Positions 1-8,429 of a DNA stretch of 64,000 nt are shown piece by piece. The notes under the pieces were generated by a model. The model made no database searches and was not told where the DNA came from. It worked only from the letters and a program-made list of their open reading frames with translations. Source of the stretch: Bacteroides sp. CAG:443 (lineage in GTDB: Bacteria > Bacteroidota > Bacteroidia > Bacteroidales > Bacteroidaceae); assembly GCA_000432735.1 (NCBI GenBank), contig FR887816.1, positions 26,287 through 90,286 of the forward strand, read 5' to 3'. Position numbers and translations under genes: made by a program. Within the stretch, counting starts at the first letter, position 1. Every line of letters starts with the position of its first letter.

Positions 1-1
1 A

Positions 2-1390
2 CACCTTGCCGTACTGAAACTGAAAGGTGATTTGAAATCGCCGATTATCTGTCTTTACGGTCCTCCGGGAGTGGGTAAGACTTCGCTGGGACGTTCCATC
101 GCCGCTGCCTTGAAGCGTAAATATGTACGTATGTCGCTGGGAGGTGTACACGATGAAGCCGAAATACGCGGACACCGCAAAACGTATATCGGAGCCATGC
201 CGGGACGTATCATCAAGAGTCTCATTAAGGCGGAAACATCTAATCCGGTCATTATTCTCGATGAGATTGACAAGCTCAGCAGCGACCGTCAGGGAGACCC
301 TGCATCGGCTATGCTGGAAGTGTTGGATCCCGAACAGAACAATGCATTCCACGATAATTACATCGACATGGATTATGACCTGTCGAAGGTAATGTTCATC
401 GCGACGGCCAACAACTTGGGAACCATCCCTACTCCGCTGCTCGACCGTATGGAACTCATCGAAGTAAGCGGATACATTACGGAAGAAAAGATTGAAATTG
501 CACGCCGTCACCTTATCCCGAAGGAGATGGAAGCAACCGGCCTGAAGAAAGAACATGTAAAATTCACCAAAGCTGCCATCGAGGATATCATAGAAAACTA
601 TACCCGCGAAAGTGGTGTACGTGAATTGGAAAAGAAAATCGGCAAGGTGATGCGAAAGATCGCTCTCGAAATAGCCAGCGACAAGTTTGAAGGATTGCAT
701 GAACTGAAACCGGCTGACATCCGACAATATCTGGGTGTGCCCGAATACTCACGCGACAAATATCAGGGAAATGATTATGCCGGAGTGGTAACGGGACTTG
801 CATGGACGGCCGTAGGCGGAGAAATTCTGTTCGTAGAAACAAGTCTGAGCAGAGGAAAAGGCGGACGCCTTACCCTGACCGGAAATCTGGGAGATGTCAT
901 GAAGGAATCGGCTATGCTGGCGCTGGAATATCTAAAGGCACATACGCATCTGCTCGATTTGCCGGAAGGTATTTTCGACAACTGGAACATTCACATTCAT
1001 GTGCCGGAAGGAGCTATTCCAAAGGACGGACCGTCTGCCGGTATTACGATGGTCACCTCATTGGCTTCGGCCCTTACCCAGCGTAAAGTGAAGGCTAATC
1101 TAGCCATGACAGGAGAAATAACCCTGCGTGGTAAAGTACTTCCCGTGGGTGGAATCCGCGAAAAGATTCTGGCAGCCAAACGTGCGGGCATTACCGACAT
1201 TATCTTGTGCGAAGAAAACCGCAAAGACATTGAAGAGATCCAGCCGTTGTATCTGAAAGGTCTGAACTTCCATTATGTAAAAGATGTCAAGGAGGTACTT
1301 GCGCTGGCACTGACCGACGAGAAAGTAGCCGATGCTATCGATTTTACCGTAACCGACGATAAGGATAAAGACAAAGAAAAAGAAAAGTAA
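2..1390 (+). CDS. lon: ATP-dependent protease Lon, 3' part (5' end outside window)
   Basis: Lon is a cytoplasmic AAA+ serine protease that degrades misfolded and regulatory proteins. The reading frame is open from base 2, so the N-terminal substrate-binding domain and start lie outside the window. The visible part begins just before the Walker A motif GPPGVGKTS, followed by Walker B (VIILDEIDK), the AAA+ lid, and the proteolytic domain with the Ser of PKDGPSAG and the Lys of GGIREKILAAKRAG that form the Ser-Lys dyad. The C-terminus ends in a Lys/Asp/Glu-rich tail. It is followed 18 bp later by tgt on the same strand, so co-transcription is likely. Confidence 0.97.
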   Translation, partial: HLAVLKLKGDLKSPIICLYGPPGVGKTSLGRSIAAALKRKYVRMSLGGVHDEAEIRGHRKTYIGAMPGRIIKSLIKAETSNPVIILDEIDKLSSDRQGDPASAMLEVLDPEQNNAFHDNYIDMDYDLSKVMFIATANNLGTIPTPLLDRMELIEVSGYITEEKIEIARRHLIPKEMEATGLKKEHVKFTKAAIEDIIENYTRESGVRELEKKIGKVMRKIALEIASDKFEGLHELKPADIRQYLGVPEYSRDKYQGNDYAGVVTGLAWTAVGGEILFVETSLSRGKGGRLTLTGNLGDVMKESAMLALEYLKAHTHLLDLPEGIFDNWNIHIHVPEGAIPKDGPSAGITMVTSLASALTQRKVKANLAMTGEITLRGKVLPVGGIREKILAAKRAGITDIILCEENRKDIEEIQPLYLKGLNFHYVKDVKEVLALALTDEKVADAIDFTVTDDKDKDKEKEK

Positions 1391-1408
1391 AAGCCTGTTT
1401 TTAAGAAC

Positions 1409-2539
1409 ATGAAATTTGAATTACAATATACAGATCCGCGTTCCAATGCCCGTGCGGGACTCATTACGACCGACCACGGACAGATAGAAACGCCTATCTT
1501 CATGCCGGTGGGTACGCTGGGCAGCGTAAAGGCTGTCCACCTGCACGAACTGAAAGATGACATCAAGGCACAGATTATCTTAGGAAATACGTATCACCTC
1601 TACCTTCGCCCGGGACTTGATGTCCTGGAGAAGGCAGGCGGACTTCATAAGTTCAATGGCTTCGACCGCCCGATGCTGACAGACAGTGGTGGCTTTCAGG
1701 TCTTTTCGCTGTCGGGTATCCGTAAGATGAAAGAGGAAGGAGTAGAGTTCCGTTCGCATATTGACGGTTCCAAACACATGTTCACACCGGAACGTGTGAT
1801 GGATATCGAACGTACCATCGGTGCCGATATCATGATGGCTTTCGATGAATGTACTCCCGGAACTGCCGATTATGATTATGCCAAGAAATCGATGGAACTG
1901 ACTCACCGCTGGCTGGACCGCTGTATCGCCCGCTTCAACGAAACGGAACCTAAGTACGGTTATCAGCAGTCGCTCTTCCCTATCGTACAAGGTTGCGTTT
2001 ATCCGGACTTGCGCCGCCGCTCGGCAGAATACATCGCATCGAAAAATGCCGATGGAAACGCAATCGGCGGACTGGCAGTAGGCGAACCTACTGAAAAGAT
2101 GTACGAAATGATTGAAGTAGTCAATGAGATACTTCCTACCGACCGTCCGCGCTACCTCATGGGAGTCGGGACTCCGGTAAATATTCTGGAAGGCATTGAA
2201 CGTGGTGTCGACATGTTCGACTGTGTAATGCCTACCCGCAACGGACGAAACGGCATGCTCTTTACCAAAGACGGTATCATGAACATGCGCAACAAGAAAT
2301 GGGAATACGACTACTCTCCTATCGAAGCCGACGGAGCTTCGTATGTCGATACGATGTACAGCCGTGCCTATCTGCGCCACCTGTTCCACGCACAGGAACT
2401 GCTGGCCCTGCAGATAGCTTCCATCCACAATCTGGCTTTTTACCTGTGGCTGGTAGGCGAAGCGCGTAAACACATCATTGCTGGCGACTTCTCAACCTGG
2501 AAGCCTGCCATGGTGAAACGCATTTCTACAAGATTATAA
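1409..2539 (+). CDS. tgt: Queuine tRNA-ribosyltransferase
   Basis: This TIM-barrel enzyme exchanges the wobble guanine of GUN-anticodon tRNAs for a queuosine precursor. Motifs visible over 376 residues are DSGGFQVFSL, GGLAVGEP and FDCVMPTRNGRNG, the last containing the nucleophile Asp region. The length is normal for the bacterial family. In place of the usual CxCxxC zinc-binding cysteines before SRAYLRHL, this protein has ASYVDTMY, so three of the four zinc ligands seem absent, while the later His of SIHNL is kept. The gene lies 18 bp after lon and 12 bp before an lptG-like permease, giving a compact three-gene cluster. Confidence 0.95.
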   Translation: MKFELQYTDPRSNARAGLITTDHGQIETPIFMPVGTLGSVKAVHLHELKDDIKAQIILGNTYHLYLRPGLDVLEKAGGLHKFNGFDRPMLTDSGGFQVFSLSGIRKMKEEGVEFRSHIDGSKHMFTPERVMDIERTIGADIMMAFDECTPGTADYDYAKKSMELTHRWLDRCIARFNETEPKYGYQQSLFPIVQGCVYPDLRRRSAEYIASKNADGNAIGGLAVGEPTEKMYEMIEVVNEILPTDRPRYLMGVGTPVNILEGIERGVDMFDCVMPTRNGRNGMLFTKDGIMNMRNKKWEYDYSPIEADGASYVDTMYSRAYLRHLFHAQELLALQIASIHNLAFYLWLVGEARKHIIAGDFSTWKPAMVKRISTRL

Positions 2540-2551
2540 AAGATTCAGGCA

Positions 2552-3682
2552 ATGAAACTGATAAGCAAACTTCAACTGAAAGAACTTTTTAAGAGGAAAT
2601 GGCTGAAAAGGCTTGACCGCTATATTATTGTCAAGTTCCTGGGTACATACTTTTTCGCCATCGCCTTGATTATTTCTATTGCCGTAGTATTTGATGTCAA
2701 CGAAAATATCGACCACTTTATCAATAACAAGGCACCGCTGAAAGCCATTGTTTTTGATTATTATCTGAACTTTATACCTTATTATACAAATCTGTTCAGT
2801 CCGTTGTTCGTTTTCATCGCGGTAATCTTCTTTACCTCAAAGCTGGCGGAAAACTCCGAGATCATCGCCATGTTTTCTACCGGAATGAGCTTTAAGCGAC
2901 TCATGGTACCGTACATGATTTCGGCAGCCATCATTTCGGCTGTTACCTTTGTACTGGGAACGGAAGTAATTCCTACGGGAAGTGTAACCCGCCTGAAGTT
3001 TGAAGAACTATACAAGAAAAAGAAATCGGCAGATTACGCACGAAACATTCAGTTGGAAGTAGATACTGGAGTCGTCGCTTACATGGAACGATACGACGCC
3101 TACAGTAAAAGTGGATATCATTTCTCGCTGGATAAGTTTGAAGACCACAAACTCGTATCTCACCTTACGGCACGTCGCGCCACGTACGACACGACCATGT
3201 ATCACCGCTGGATTATCAAAGATTACATGATACGTGAGATGAGAGGAATGCGTGAAATCATTACGCGTGGAGATCGTTTAGATTCTATTATCAACATGGA
3301 GCCTCAGGATTTTCTGATTACACGCGGACAGCAGGAAACAATGACCAGCCCGCAACTGCGAGAATACATATCGAAACAGAAACAGCGAGGTTTTGCCAAT
3401 ATCAAAGAGTTTGAGGTGGAATATCACCGGCGCATTGCCATGTCGTTCGCCGCATTCATCCTGACATCCATCGGACTGTCCCTTTCTTCCCGAAAAGTAA
3501 AAGGAGGCATGGGATTGCACCTCGGTATCGGACTTGCCCTCAGTTTCTCGTACATTCTGTTCCAGACCATTTCGTCTACTTTCGCCATAAACGGTAATGT
3601 GTCGCCCGCCATAGCGGTATGGATACCGAATGTACTATATCTTTTCATTGCCATCTATTTGTATCGGAAAGCCCCCAAATAA
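2552..3682 (+). CDS. LptF/LptG family lipopolysaccharide export permease
   Basis: This is a 376-aa inner-membrane protein of the YjgP/YjgQ family. The N-terminal half starts with a cytoplasmic stretch (residues ~1-25), followed by three hydrophobic helices. A hydrophilic periplasmic domain occupies about residues 135-275, and three more helices follow (SFAAFILTSIGLSLSS onward). LptF and LptG form the permease that, with the LptB ATPase, moves LPS from the inner membrane to the Lpt bridge. Which of the two paralogues this is cannot be decided from the sequence alone. It follows tgt by 12 bp and probably shares its transcript. An inverted repeat lies 14 bp after the stop codon. Confidence 0.9.
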   Translation: MKLISKLQLKELFKRKWLKRLDRYIIVKFLGTYFFAIALIISIAVVFDVNENIDHFINNKAPLKAIVFDYYLNFIPYYTNLFSPLFVFIAVIFFTSKLAENSEIIAMFSTGMSFKRLMVPYMISAAIISAVTFVLGTEVIPTGSVTRLKFEELYKKKKSADYARNIQLEVDTGVVAYMERYDAYSKSGYHFSLDKFEDHKLVSHLTARRATYDTTMYHRWIIKDYMIREMRGMREIITRGDRLDSIINMEPQDFLITRGQQETMTSPQLREYISKQKQRGFANIKEFEVEYHRRIAMSFAAFILTSIGLSLSSRKVKGGMGLHLGIGLALSFSYILFQTISSTFAINGNVSPAIAVWIPNVLYLFIAIYLYRKAPK

Positions 3683-3695
3683 ATAGAAAATATTT

Positions 3696-3738
3696 TTTCA
3701 GTCATATAATGTGCTATACACACATTATATGACTGAAA
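3696..3738. repeat. Perfect inverted repeat, 18-bp arms with 7-bp spacer
   Basis: The left arm TTTCAGTCATATAATGTG (3696-3713) and its exact reverse complement (3721-3738) flank the 7-bp spacer CTATACA. It sits between lptG and the integrase gene. There is no U-tract after either arm, so it is a poor intrinsic terminator. Two inverted arms around a 6-8 bp spacer is the architecture of tyrosine-recombinase core sites, and the gene immediately downstream is a tyrosine recombinase. Function is inferred; the repeat itself is certain. Confidence 0.9.
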
Positions 3739-3770
3739 TCTTCCGGCAATAAAAACATAACTGCCGTTTA

Positions 3771-3816
3771 ATGGTTTATATTGCTTTTCATTCACTTTTT
3801 AAATGATATAAACCAT
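3771..3816. repeat. 11-bp inverted repeat reaching the integrase start codon
   Basis: ATGGTTTATAT (3771-3781) and ATATAAACCAT (3806-3816) are exact inverted copies separated by 24 bp. The right arm includes the first two bases of the integrase ATG. It may form an RNA hairpin hiding the start codon or a site for autoregulation. The spacer is too short to hold an invertible promoter. Confidence 0.7.
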
Positions 3817-4900
3817 GTTCACTGTAACGATCAATTTACAAATTTCTTTTGATAAGGAAAACCAAGTACACAGCAAAGAACTTGCTCAGCTTGTCAACGA
3901 AGAATTAAAACAATCAGTCCAGTCAATACAAAATAAGTACAATCAAATTAAAATACCACCCAACTCATCTGTCGAGGAGAACTCACAAACAAATTTCTTT
4001 GACTTTGCCGACCATGAAGCTAACGAATTAGAGCTCAATCGCAGATATAACACTTCACGCAATTATCGCACAGCAATAAAACGTCTGCGAGAATATACGG
4101 AATCAACCGTTCTTCCATTCAATCATATCACGGTACAGTTTATAGACAATTTTGAAAGTTTCCTGAAAAAAAGAGCATGTAGCCTCAATACGATTTCATG
4201 CTATATGCGTTCACTAAGAGCCATATACAACAAAGCCGTCAATCAGCAATTAGTGATTCAGCAATTGCCTTTTAACAACGTATTTACAGGAACAGAAACT
4301 ACACGCAAACGGGCCGTTTCATGCATGCTCATCCGGAAGCTTACTCAATTAGATTGCACCTCGAATCCTGCCATGCAGCTGACTAAAGATATCTTTCTAT
4401 TTAGCTTCTATACCCGTGGCATTTCTTTTATCGATATTGCTTATATGCAATACTCGCATATAAAAAATGGTTACCTGAAATATCAACGCAGCAAAACCCA
4501 TCAATCTCTTTCTGTACGCTTAGAAATACCTGCTTATAAAATAATCAAGCGCTATTGGGGTACCTCCCGGGCCGGATATCTCTTTCCTATATTAACAAGT
4601 ACAGAAGCTGAACAATGTTACAAAGAATATCGCTATCAATTAGGATTATATAATAAACGGTTAAACAGAATAGGAATGTTGTTAGGATTGAAATGTAATT
4701 TATCATCTTATGTTTCTCGCCATACATGGGCCACTTTGGCTCGAGAATACGGAATTCCTCTGTCTATTATCAGTGAGGGATTAGGACATACATCAGAACG
4801 AACTACCCGTATATATATAAAACATTTAGACAAGCAGCAAATAGATAAGGCTAACCATAAATTATTATGTAAGACCTTATGCACCCCAGAACAAGAATAG
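3815..4900 (+). CDS. Tyrosine-type site-specific recombinase (integrase)
   Basis: This is a 361-aa phage-integrase family protein of the kind common in Bacteroidota. An N-terminal SAM-like core-binding domain lies at about residues 75-165 (NYRTAIKRLREYTE onward). The catalytic domain has YTRGISFIDIAYM (first Arg), a Lys in the QRSKTH hairpin, SYVSRHTWAT (box II Arg/His), LGHTSERTT and the nucleophile Tyr in RIYIKHL. No other mobile-element genes, attachment repeats or tRNA lie beside it, so it looks like a stand-alone recombinase, perhaps acting on a local DNA site. Base composition looks more AT-rich than the neighbouring core genes. The ATG overlaps an inverted repeat. Confidence 0.9.
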   Translation: MFTVTINLQISFDKENQVHSKELAQLVNEELKQSVQSIQNKYNQIKIPPNSSVEENSQTNFFDFADHEANELELNRRYNTSRNYRTAIKRLREYTESTVLPFNHITVQFIDNFESFLKKRACSLNTISCYMRSLRAIYNKAVNQQLVIQQLPFNNVFTGTETTRKRAVSCMLIRKLTQLDCTSNPAMQLTKDIFLFSFYTRGISFIDIAYMQYSHIKNGYLKYQRSKTHQSLSVRLEIPAYKIIKRYWGTSRAGYLFPILTSTEAEQCYKEYRYQLGLYNKRLNRIGMLLGLKCNLSSYVSRHTWATLAREYGIPLSIISEGLGHTSERTTRIYIKHLDKQQIDKANHKLLCKTLCTPEQE

Positions 4901-4933
4901 AGATTAATTAATCAGAAACAATAGATAAAAAAG

Positions 4934-4974
4934 AAGTTGCCCGCTCCCGGAAAATTCCGTATAGAGGGCAACTT
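4934..4974. terminator. Bidirectional intrinsic terminator
   Basis: The arms AAGTTGCCC (4934-4942) and GGGCAACTT (4966-4974) form a stem followed by a T-rich tract on the plus strand and preceded by an A-rich tract. It lies between the convergent integrase and redoxin-like genes and can serve both. Confidence 0.8.
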
Positions 4975-5026
4975 TTTGCTTTTTGTTGTATTCAAATATT
5001 TTCTACCTCCACCTTCTCGCCCGACA

Positions 5027-5521
5027 TCAGTTCAGGAAAGAAGCCAATTCGGAAGTGGTCACATTCTTTGCCACAATCACACCGCGGCTGTCAATCAGAT
5101 AATTCTTAAAGCCGCGTTCCAGGTCGTACGCCCGGAATATTTCCGAATCGGAACCATCTGTTTCTACATAGCAGTCAGTCTTTGCCAATCCATCCTGCTT
5201 TACCGTTGCATTAAAAACCGATGCATAGCGGTCAAAAGAAACAGAAATCAACTTTATCTGGCTGTATTTATCTGCCAGATGTGCCAATGCAGCATTTTTT
5301 TCTCTGGACGCTGCATCGTAACTTGCCCAGAAGCTCAACAAAGTATAACCCTCACGGGCATCGTGCAGGTTGAGCAGCTGCACTGAATCGCAAAGCATCA
5401 ACTGAGGGGCTTTATCACCCAGCTTCAGTTTCTCTGCTGGAACGCTCTCCTTGCTAAAGCTCAGAGAGATTAGGGAACCTAAAACTAATACAACAAAAAA
5501 CCATTTTACACTTTTAATCAT
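5027..5521 (-). CDS. Exported thioredoxin-fold (redoxin/TlpA-like) protein without CXXC
   Basis: This 164-aa protein has an N-terminal hydrophobic signal sequence (residues ~5-23) and then a thioredoxin-like domain: LKLGDKAPQL, YTLLSFWASYD, and a C-terminal NYLIDSRGVIVAKN strand followed by a helix. TlpA-like proteins are periplasmic thiol-disulfide oxidoreductases. In this protein the active-site position reads WASYDAASRE instead of WASWCPPC, so both redox cysteines are missing. The only other cysteines are those in LMLCDS and TDCYVE. A thiol-redox function is therefore doubtful, and a structural or binding role is possible. It is transcribed alone, convergent with the integrase. Confidence 0.75.
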   Translation of the reverse strand: MIKSVKWFFVVLVLGSLISLSFSKESVPAEKLKLGDKAPQLMLCDSVQLLNLHDAREGYTLLSFWASYDAASREKNAALAHLADKYSQIKLISVSFDRYASVFNATVKQDGLAKTDCYVETDGSDSEIFRAYDLERGFKNYLIDSRGVIVAKNVTTSELASFLN

Positions 5522-5645
5522 GTAATTTGATTTTAGTTAATACTATCCGGGACTGCCCTTTCACAGTGATTTCTACCCGGAACATTGCTTGATGAAAGAC
5601 ACCTTTATACAAAGGTTTCATTTCATATTTTTGAGAAATCTGCGG

Positions 5646-5653
5646 CAAAGATA
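5646..5653 (-). promoter_or_regulatory. Possible -7 box for the redoxin-like gene
   Basis: Read on the minus strand this is TATCTTTG, matching the Bacteroidota TAnnTTTG consensus. It lies about 125 bp upstream of the redoxin-like start. No clear -33 TTTG is seen at the proper spacing. Confidence 0.4.
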
Positions 5654-5782
5654 ACGACTTTTTATTTCACAGCCTAATAAAAATGTCATTTTTCATGTTT
5701 TGCAACATATTTTTATACTTTTACCCCAGTATATTCTCCATAAAACTATGTCACTTTATGGTAAGGAAACCAAGAAAAACAG

Positions 5783-5790
5783 TATATTTG
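5783..5790 (+). promoter_or_regulatory. Promoter -7 box of serB
   Basis: TATATTTG is a perfect TAnnTTTG match 24 bp before the serB ATG. A weak -33-like TTTATG lies about 22 bp further upstream. Its position also excludes an upstream start for serB, because transcription would begin after the earlier in-frame codons. Confidence 0.65.
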
Positions 5791-5813
5791 CAACTAATAT
5801 CAGCATTATATAC

Positions 5814-7049
5814 ATGGATAAAACAACTACCGAACTCATACTTATACGTATCAGTGGCTTAGACCGTCCAGGTCTTACTGCTTCCATTACCGAAATACTT
5901 TCGGGTTATGACGTAGACATAATGGATATCGGACAAGCTGACATTCACAGTACGCTTTCATTAGGTATTCTCTTCAAATGCGGTGAAAAGGATTCAGGCA
6001 ACATCATGAAGGACCTGCTTTTCAAAGCATCGGAACTGGGAATCAATATTCGCTTCTATCCAATATCTCGTGAAGAATACGAAGAATGGGTCAGCATGCA
6101 AGGGAAAAACCGCTATATCCTGACATTGCTGGGACGTAAACTGACCGCCCAGCAGATAGCCGGAGCAACCAAAATTCTGGCTAACCAAGGATTGAACATT
6201 GATGCCATCCGGCGCCTTACCGGACGTGTTCCCTTAGACGAGCGAAAAGCAAAGGTACGTGCCTGTATTGAATTTTCGGTTCGTGGTACCCCACGTGACA
6301 TCGACGAGCTGCAAAGCGAACTGATGCGCCTGAGTACTACACTCGACATGGATTTTTCATTCCAGAAAGATACCATGTATCGCCGGATGCGAAGACTTAT
6401 CTGCTTCGATATGGATTCTACGCTGATAAAGACAGAGGTTATTGATGAACTGGCTAAACGTGCCGGTGTAGGCGAACAGGTACAAGAGATTACTGCACGT
6501 GCCATGCGAGGGGAAATTGATTTCCGAGAAAGTTTCAAGGAACGTGTCGCTCTGCTCAAAGGTCTTGATGAAAGTGTAATGAAAGACATAGCCGAGCACT
6601 TGCCCATTACAGAGGGAGTAGAACGTCTGATGTACGTATTGAAACGCTATGGCTATAAAATAGCCATCCTGTCGGGCGGGTTTACTTATTTCGGCAATTA
6701 CCTGAAAGAACGGTTCGGCATTGACTACGTATATGCGAATAATCTGGAAATTGTAGATGGAAAGCTTACCGGGCGTTATGTAGGTGATATCGTAGACGGA
6801 AAGCGTAAAGCTGAACTGTTACAACTTCTCGCACAGGTAGAAAATGTCGATATCGCACAAACAATAGCCGTAGGCGATGGAGCAAACGATTTACCCATGC
6901 TGTCCGCTGCAGGACTAGGAATTGCCTTCCATGCCAAGCCTAAAGTAAAAGCCAATGCCAAACAGTCTATAAATACCATCGGACTGGATGGCGTATTATA
7001 CTTTTTAGGATTTAAGGATTCATATCTCGACGAACGTGGAAACAGTTGA
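5814..7049 (+). CDS. serB: Phosphoserine phosphatase with N-terminal ACT domains
   Basis: SerB hydrolyses O-phosphoserine to serine, the last step of serine synthesis. I chose the ATG at 5814 (protein MDKTTTELILIR...), giving 411 aa, because the open frame further upstream overlaps the promoter. Two ACT-like regulatory domains cover about residues 1-180, the first starting ELILIRISGLDRPGLTAS. The HAD phosphatase domain follows with DMDST (nucleophile Asp, residue ~199), the cap region with RGEIDFRESFKERV, ILSGGFTYF, and AVGDGANDLPML. The stop codon is 20 bp before the next ATG, so the helicase downstream may be co-transcribed. Confidence 0.95.
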   Translation: MDKTTTELILIRISGLDRPGLTASITEILSGYDVDIMDIGQADIHSTLSLGILFKCGEKDSGNIMKDLLFKASELGINIRFYPISREEYEEWVSMQGKNRYILTLLGRKLTAQQIAGATKILANQGLNIDAIRRLTGRVPLDERKAKVRACIEFSVRGTPRDIDELQSELMRLSTTLDMDFSFQKDTMYRRMRRLICFDMDSTLIKTEVIDELAKRAGVGEQVQEITARAMRGEIDFRESFKERVALLKGLDESVMKDIAEHLPITEGVERLMYVLKRYGYKIAILSGGFTYFGNYLKERFGIDYVYANNLEIVDGKLTGRYVGDIVDGKRKAELLQLLAQVENVDIAQTIAVGDGANDLPMLSAAGLGIAFHAKPKVKANAKQSINTIGLDGVLYFLGFKDSYLDERGNS

Positions 7050-7069
7050 TTTATTTTGAGAAACAATAT

Positions 7070-8335
7070 ATGAAGTTTTCAGAACTGAATTTAGAAGATA
7101 GTGTACTACAGGCACTCGATGCCATGAACTTTCAGGAGTGTACTCCTGTACAGGAACAAACGATTCCTGTTATTTTAGAAGGAAAAGATTTAATTGGTGT
7201 GGCACAGACTGGTACAGGAAAGACTGCTGCATATTTATTGCCAGTCATCAACCAGCTAAGCAAAGGAGGCTATCCCGCCGATGCCATAAACTGTGTCATC
7301 ATGTCCCCCACCCGTGAACTGGCACAACAGATAGACCAGCAAATGGAAGGCTTTTCCTATTTCATGCCAGTATCGAGTGTTGCCATCTATGGAGGAAACG
7401 ACGGAGTACGTTTCGAACAAGAGAAGAAAGGTCTGACCTTAGGAGCAGACGTTGTCATCGCCACTCCCGGGCGTTTAATCAGCCATTTAAGTCTGGGGTA
7501 TGTCGACCTGTCGAAGGTTTCTTTCTTTATCCTTGACGAAGCAGACCGTATGCTGGATATGGGATTTGCTGATGATATCATGCAAATAGTTAAATATCTG
7601 CCTAAAGAGCGACAGACCATTATGTTCTCCGCTACCATGCCCGCCAAAATACAGCAACTGGCAAAAACGATTCTGCAAAATCCGGTAGAGGTGAAGCTGG
7701 CAGTATCTAAACCGGCGGAAAAAATCATTCAGGCTGCATATATCTGTTACGAAGCACAAAAGTTAGGTATCATAGAAAGCCTTTTTAAGCAACAGAAACC
7801 TGAGCGAGTCATCATTTTCGCTTCTTCCAAACTGAAAGTAAAAGAGGTAGCCAAATCACTGAAACGCATGAACCTGAATGTAGGAGAAATGCATTCCGAC
7901 CTGGAACAAAGCCAGCGTGATGCAATCATGCATGAGTTCCGCAACGGACGAATCAGTATGCTGGTTGCTACAGATATCGTAGCACGTGGAATTGATATAG
8001 ACGATATCCGACTGGTCATCAACTACGATGTTCCTAACGACAGTGAAGACTATGTACACCGCATTGGCCGTACGGCACGTGCCAACAATGACGGATGTGC
8101 CATTACTTTCGTCAGCGAAACAGAACAAAGCAAATTTAAGCAGATAGAAAACTTCCTTGGAAAAGATATTTATAAAATTCCTGTTCCAGAAGAACTTGGT
8201 GAAGCTCCTGAATATGCTCCACGGGATAATCACAAAAAAGGAAGAAATCAAAATGCAAAAAATAAAGGGAAAAGACGTCCCTACAACAAGCGTCAGGGAA
8301 ATAAGTCCAATAAAGACGCAGCCAAAGCACAATAA
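7070..8335 (+). CDS. DEAD-box ATP-dependent RNA helicase
   Basis: Two RecA-like domains in 421 residues remodel RNA, typically in ribosome assembly or cold adaptation. Motifs are the Q motif (CTPVQEQTIP), motif I AQTGTGKT, PTRELAQQ, DEAD, SAT, and motifs V/VI ATDIVARGIDIDD and HRIGRTAR. The C-terminus is a short basic Lys/Arg/Asn-rich tail typical of RhlE-like members, which probably binds RNA. The ATG at 7070 is preferred over an upstream TTG, giving the normal MKFSELNLED start. The gene is 20 bp downstream of serB, and a strong bidirectional hairpin follows the stop. Confidence 0.93.
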   Translation: MKFSELNLEDSVLQALDAMNFQECTPVQEQTIPVILEGKDLIGVAQTGTGKTAAYLLPVINQLSKGGYPADAINCVIMSPTRELAQQIDQQMEGFSYFMPVSSVAIYGGNDGVRFEQEKKGLTLGADVVIATPGRLISHLSLGYVDLSKVSFFILDEADRMLDMGFADDIMQIVKYLPKERQTIMFSATMPAKIQQLAKTILQNPVEVKLAVSKPAEKIIQAAYICYEAQKLGIIESLFKQQKPERVIIFASSKLKVKEVAKSLKRMNLNVGEMHSDLEQSQRDAIMHEFRNGRISMLVATDIVARGIDIDDIRLVINYDVPNDSEDYVHRIGRTARANNDGCAITFVSETEQSKFKQIENFLGKDIYKIPVPEELGEAPEYAPRDNHKKGRNQNAKNKGKRRPYNKRQGNKSNKDAAKAQ

Positions 8336-8371
8336 GTATAAGTCTTCTTAGAAGCTTTACCTATAAAAAAT

Positions 8372-8423
8372 AAGAATGGCATGTCCGGTCGAATCTTGCA
8401 ATATCATCGGACATGCCATTCTT
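8372..8423. terminator. Bidirectional terminator hairpin
   Basis: AAGAATGGCATGTCCG (8372-8387) pairs exactly with CGGACATGCCATTCTT (8408-8423), a 16-bp stem between the convergent helicase and sulfatase genes. A-rich sequence precedes the left arm, but no long T-tract follows the right arm. Confidence 0.8.
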
Positions 8424-8429
8424 GATGTA

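Noticed and set aside
3815..4900. A complete integrative element around the integrase
   Set aside because: Neighbours on both sides are ordinary genes, and no relaxase, phage genes or direct-repeat ends are visible.
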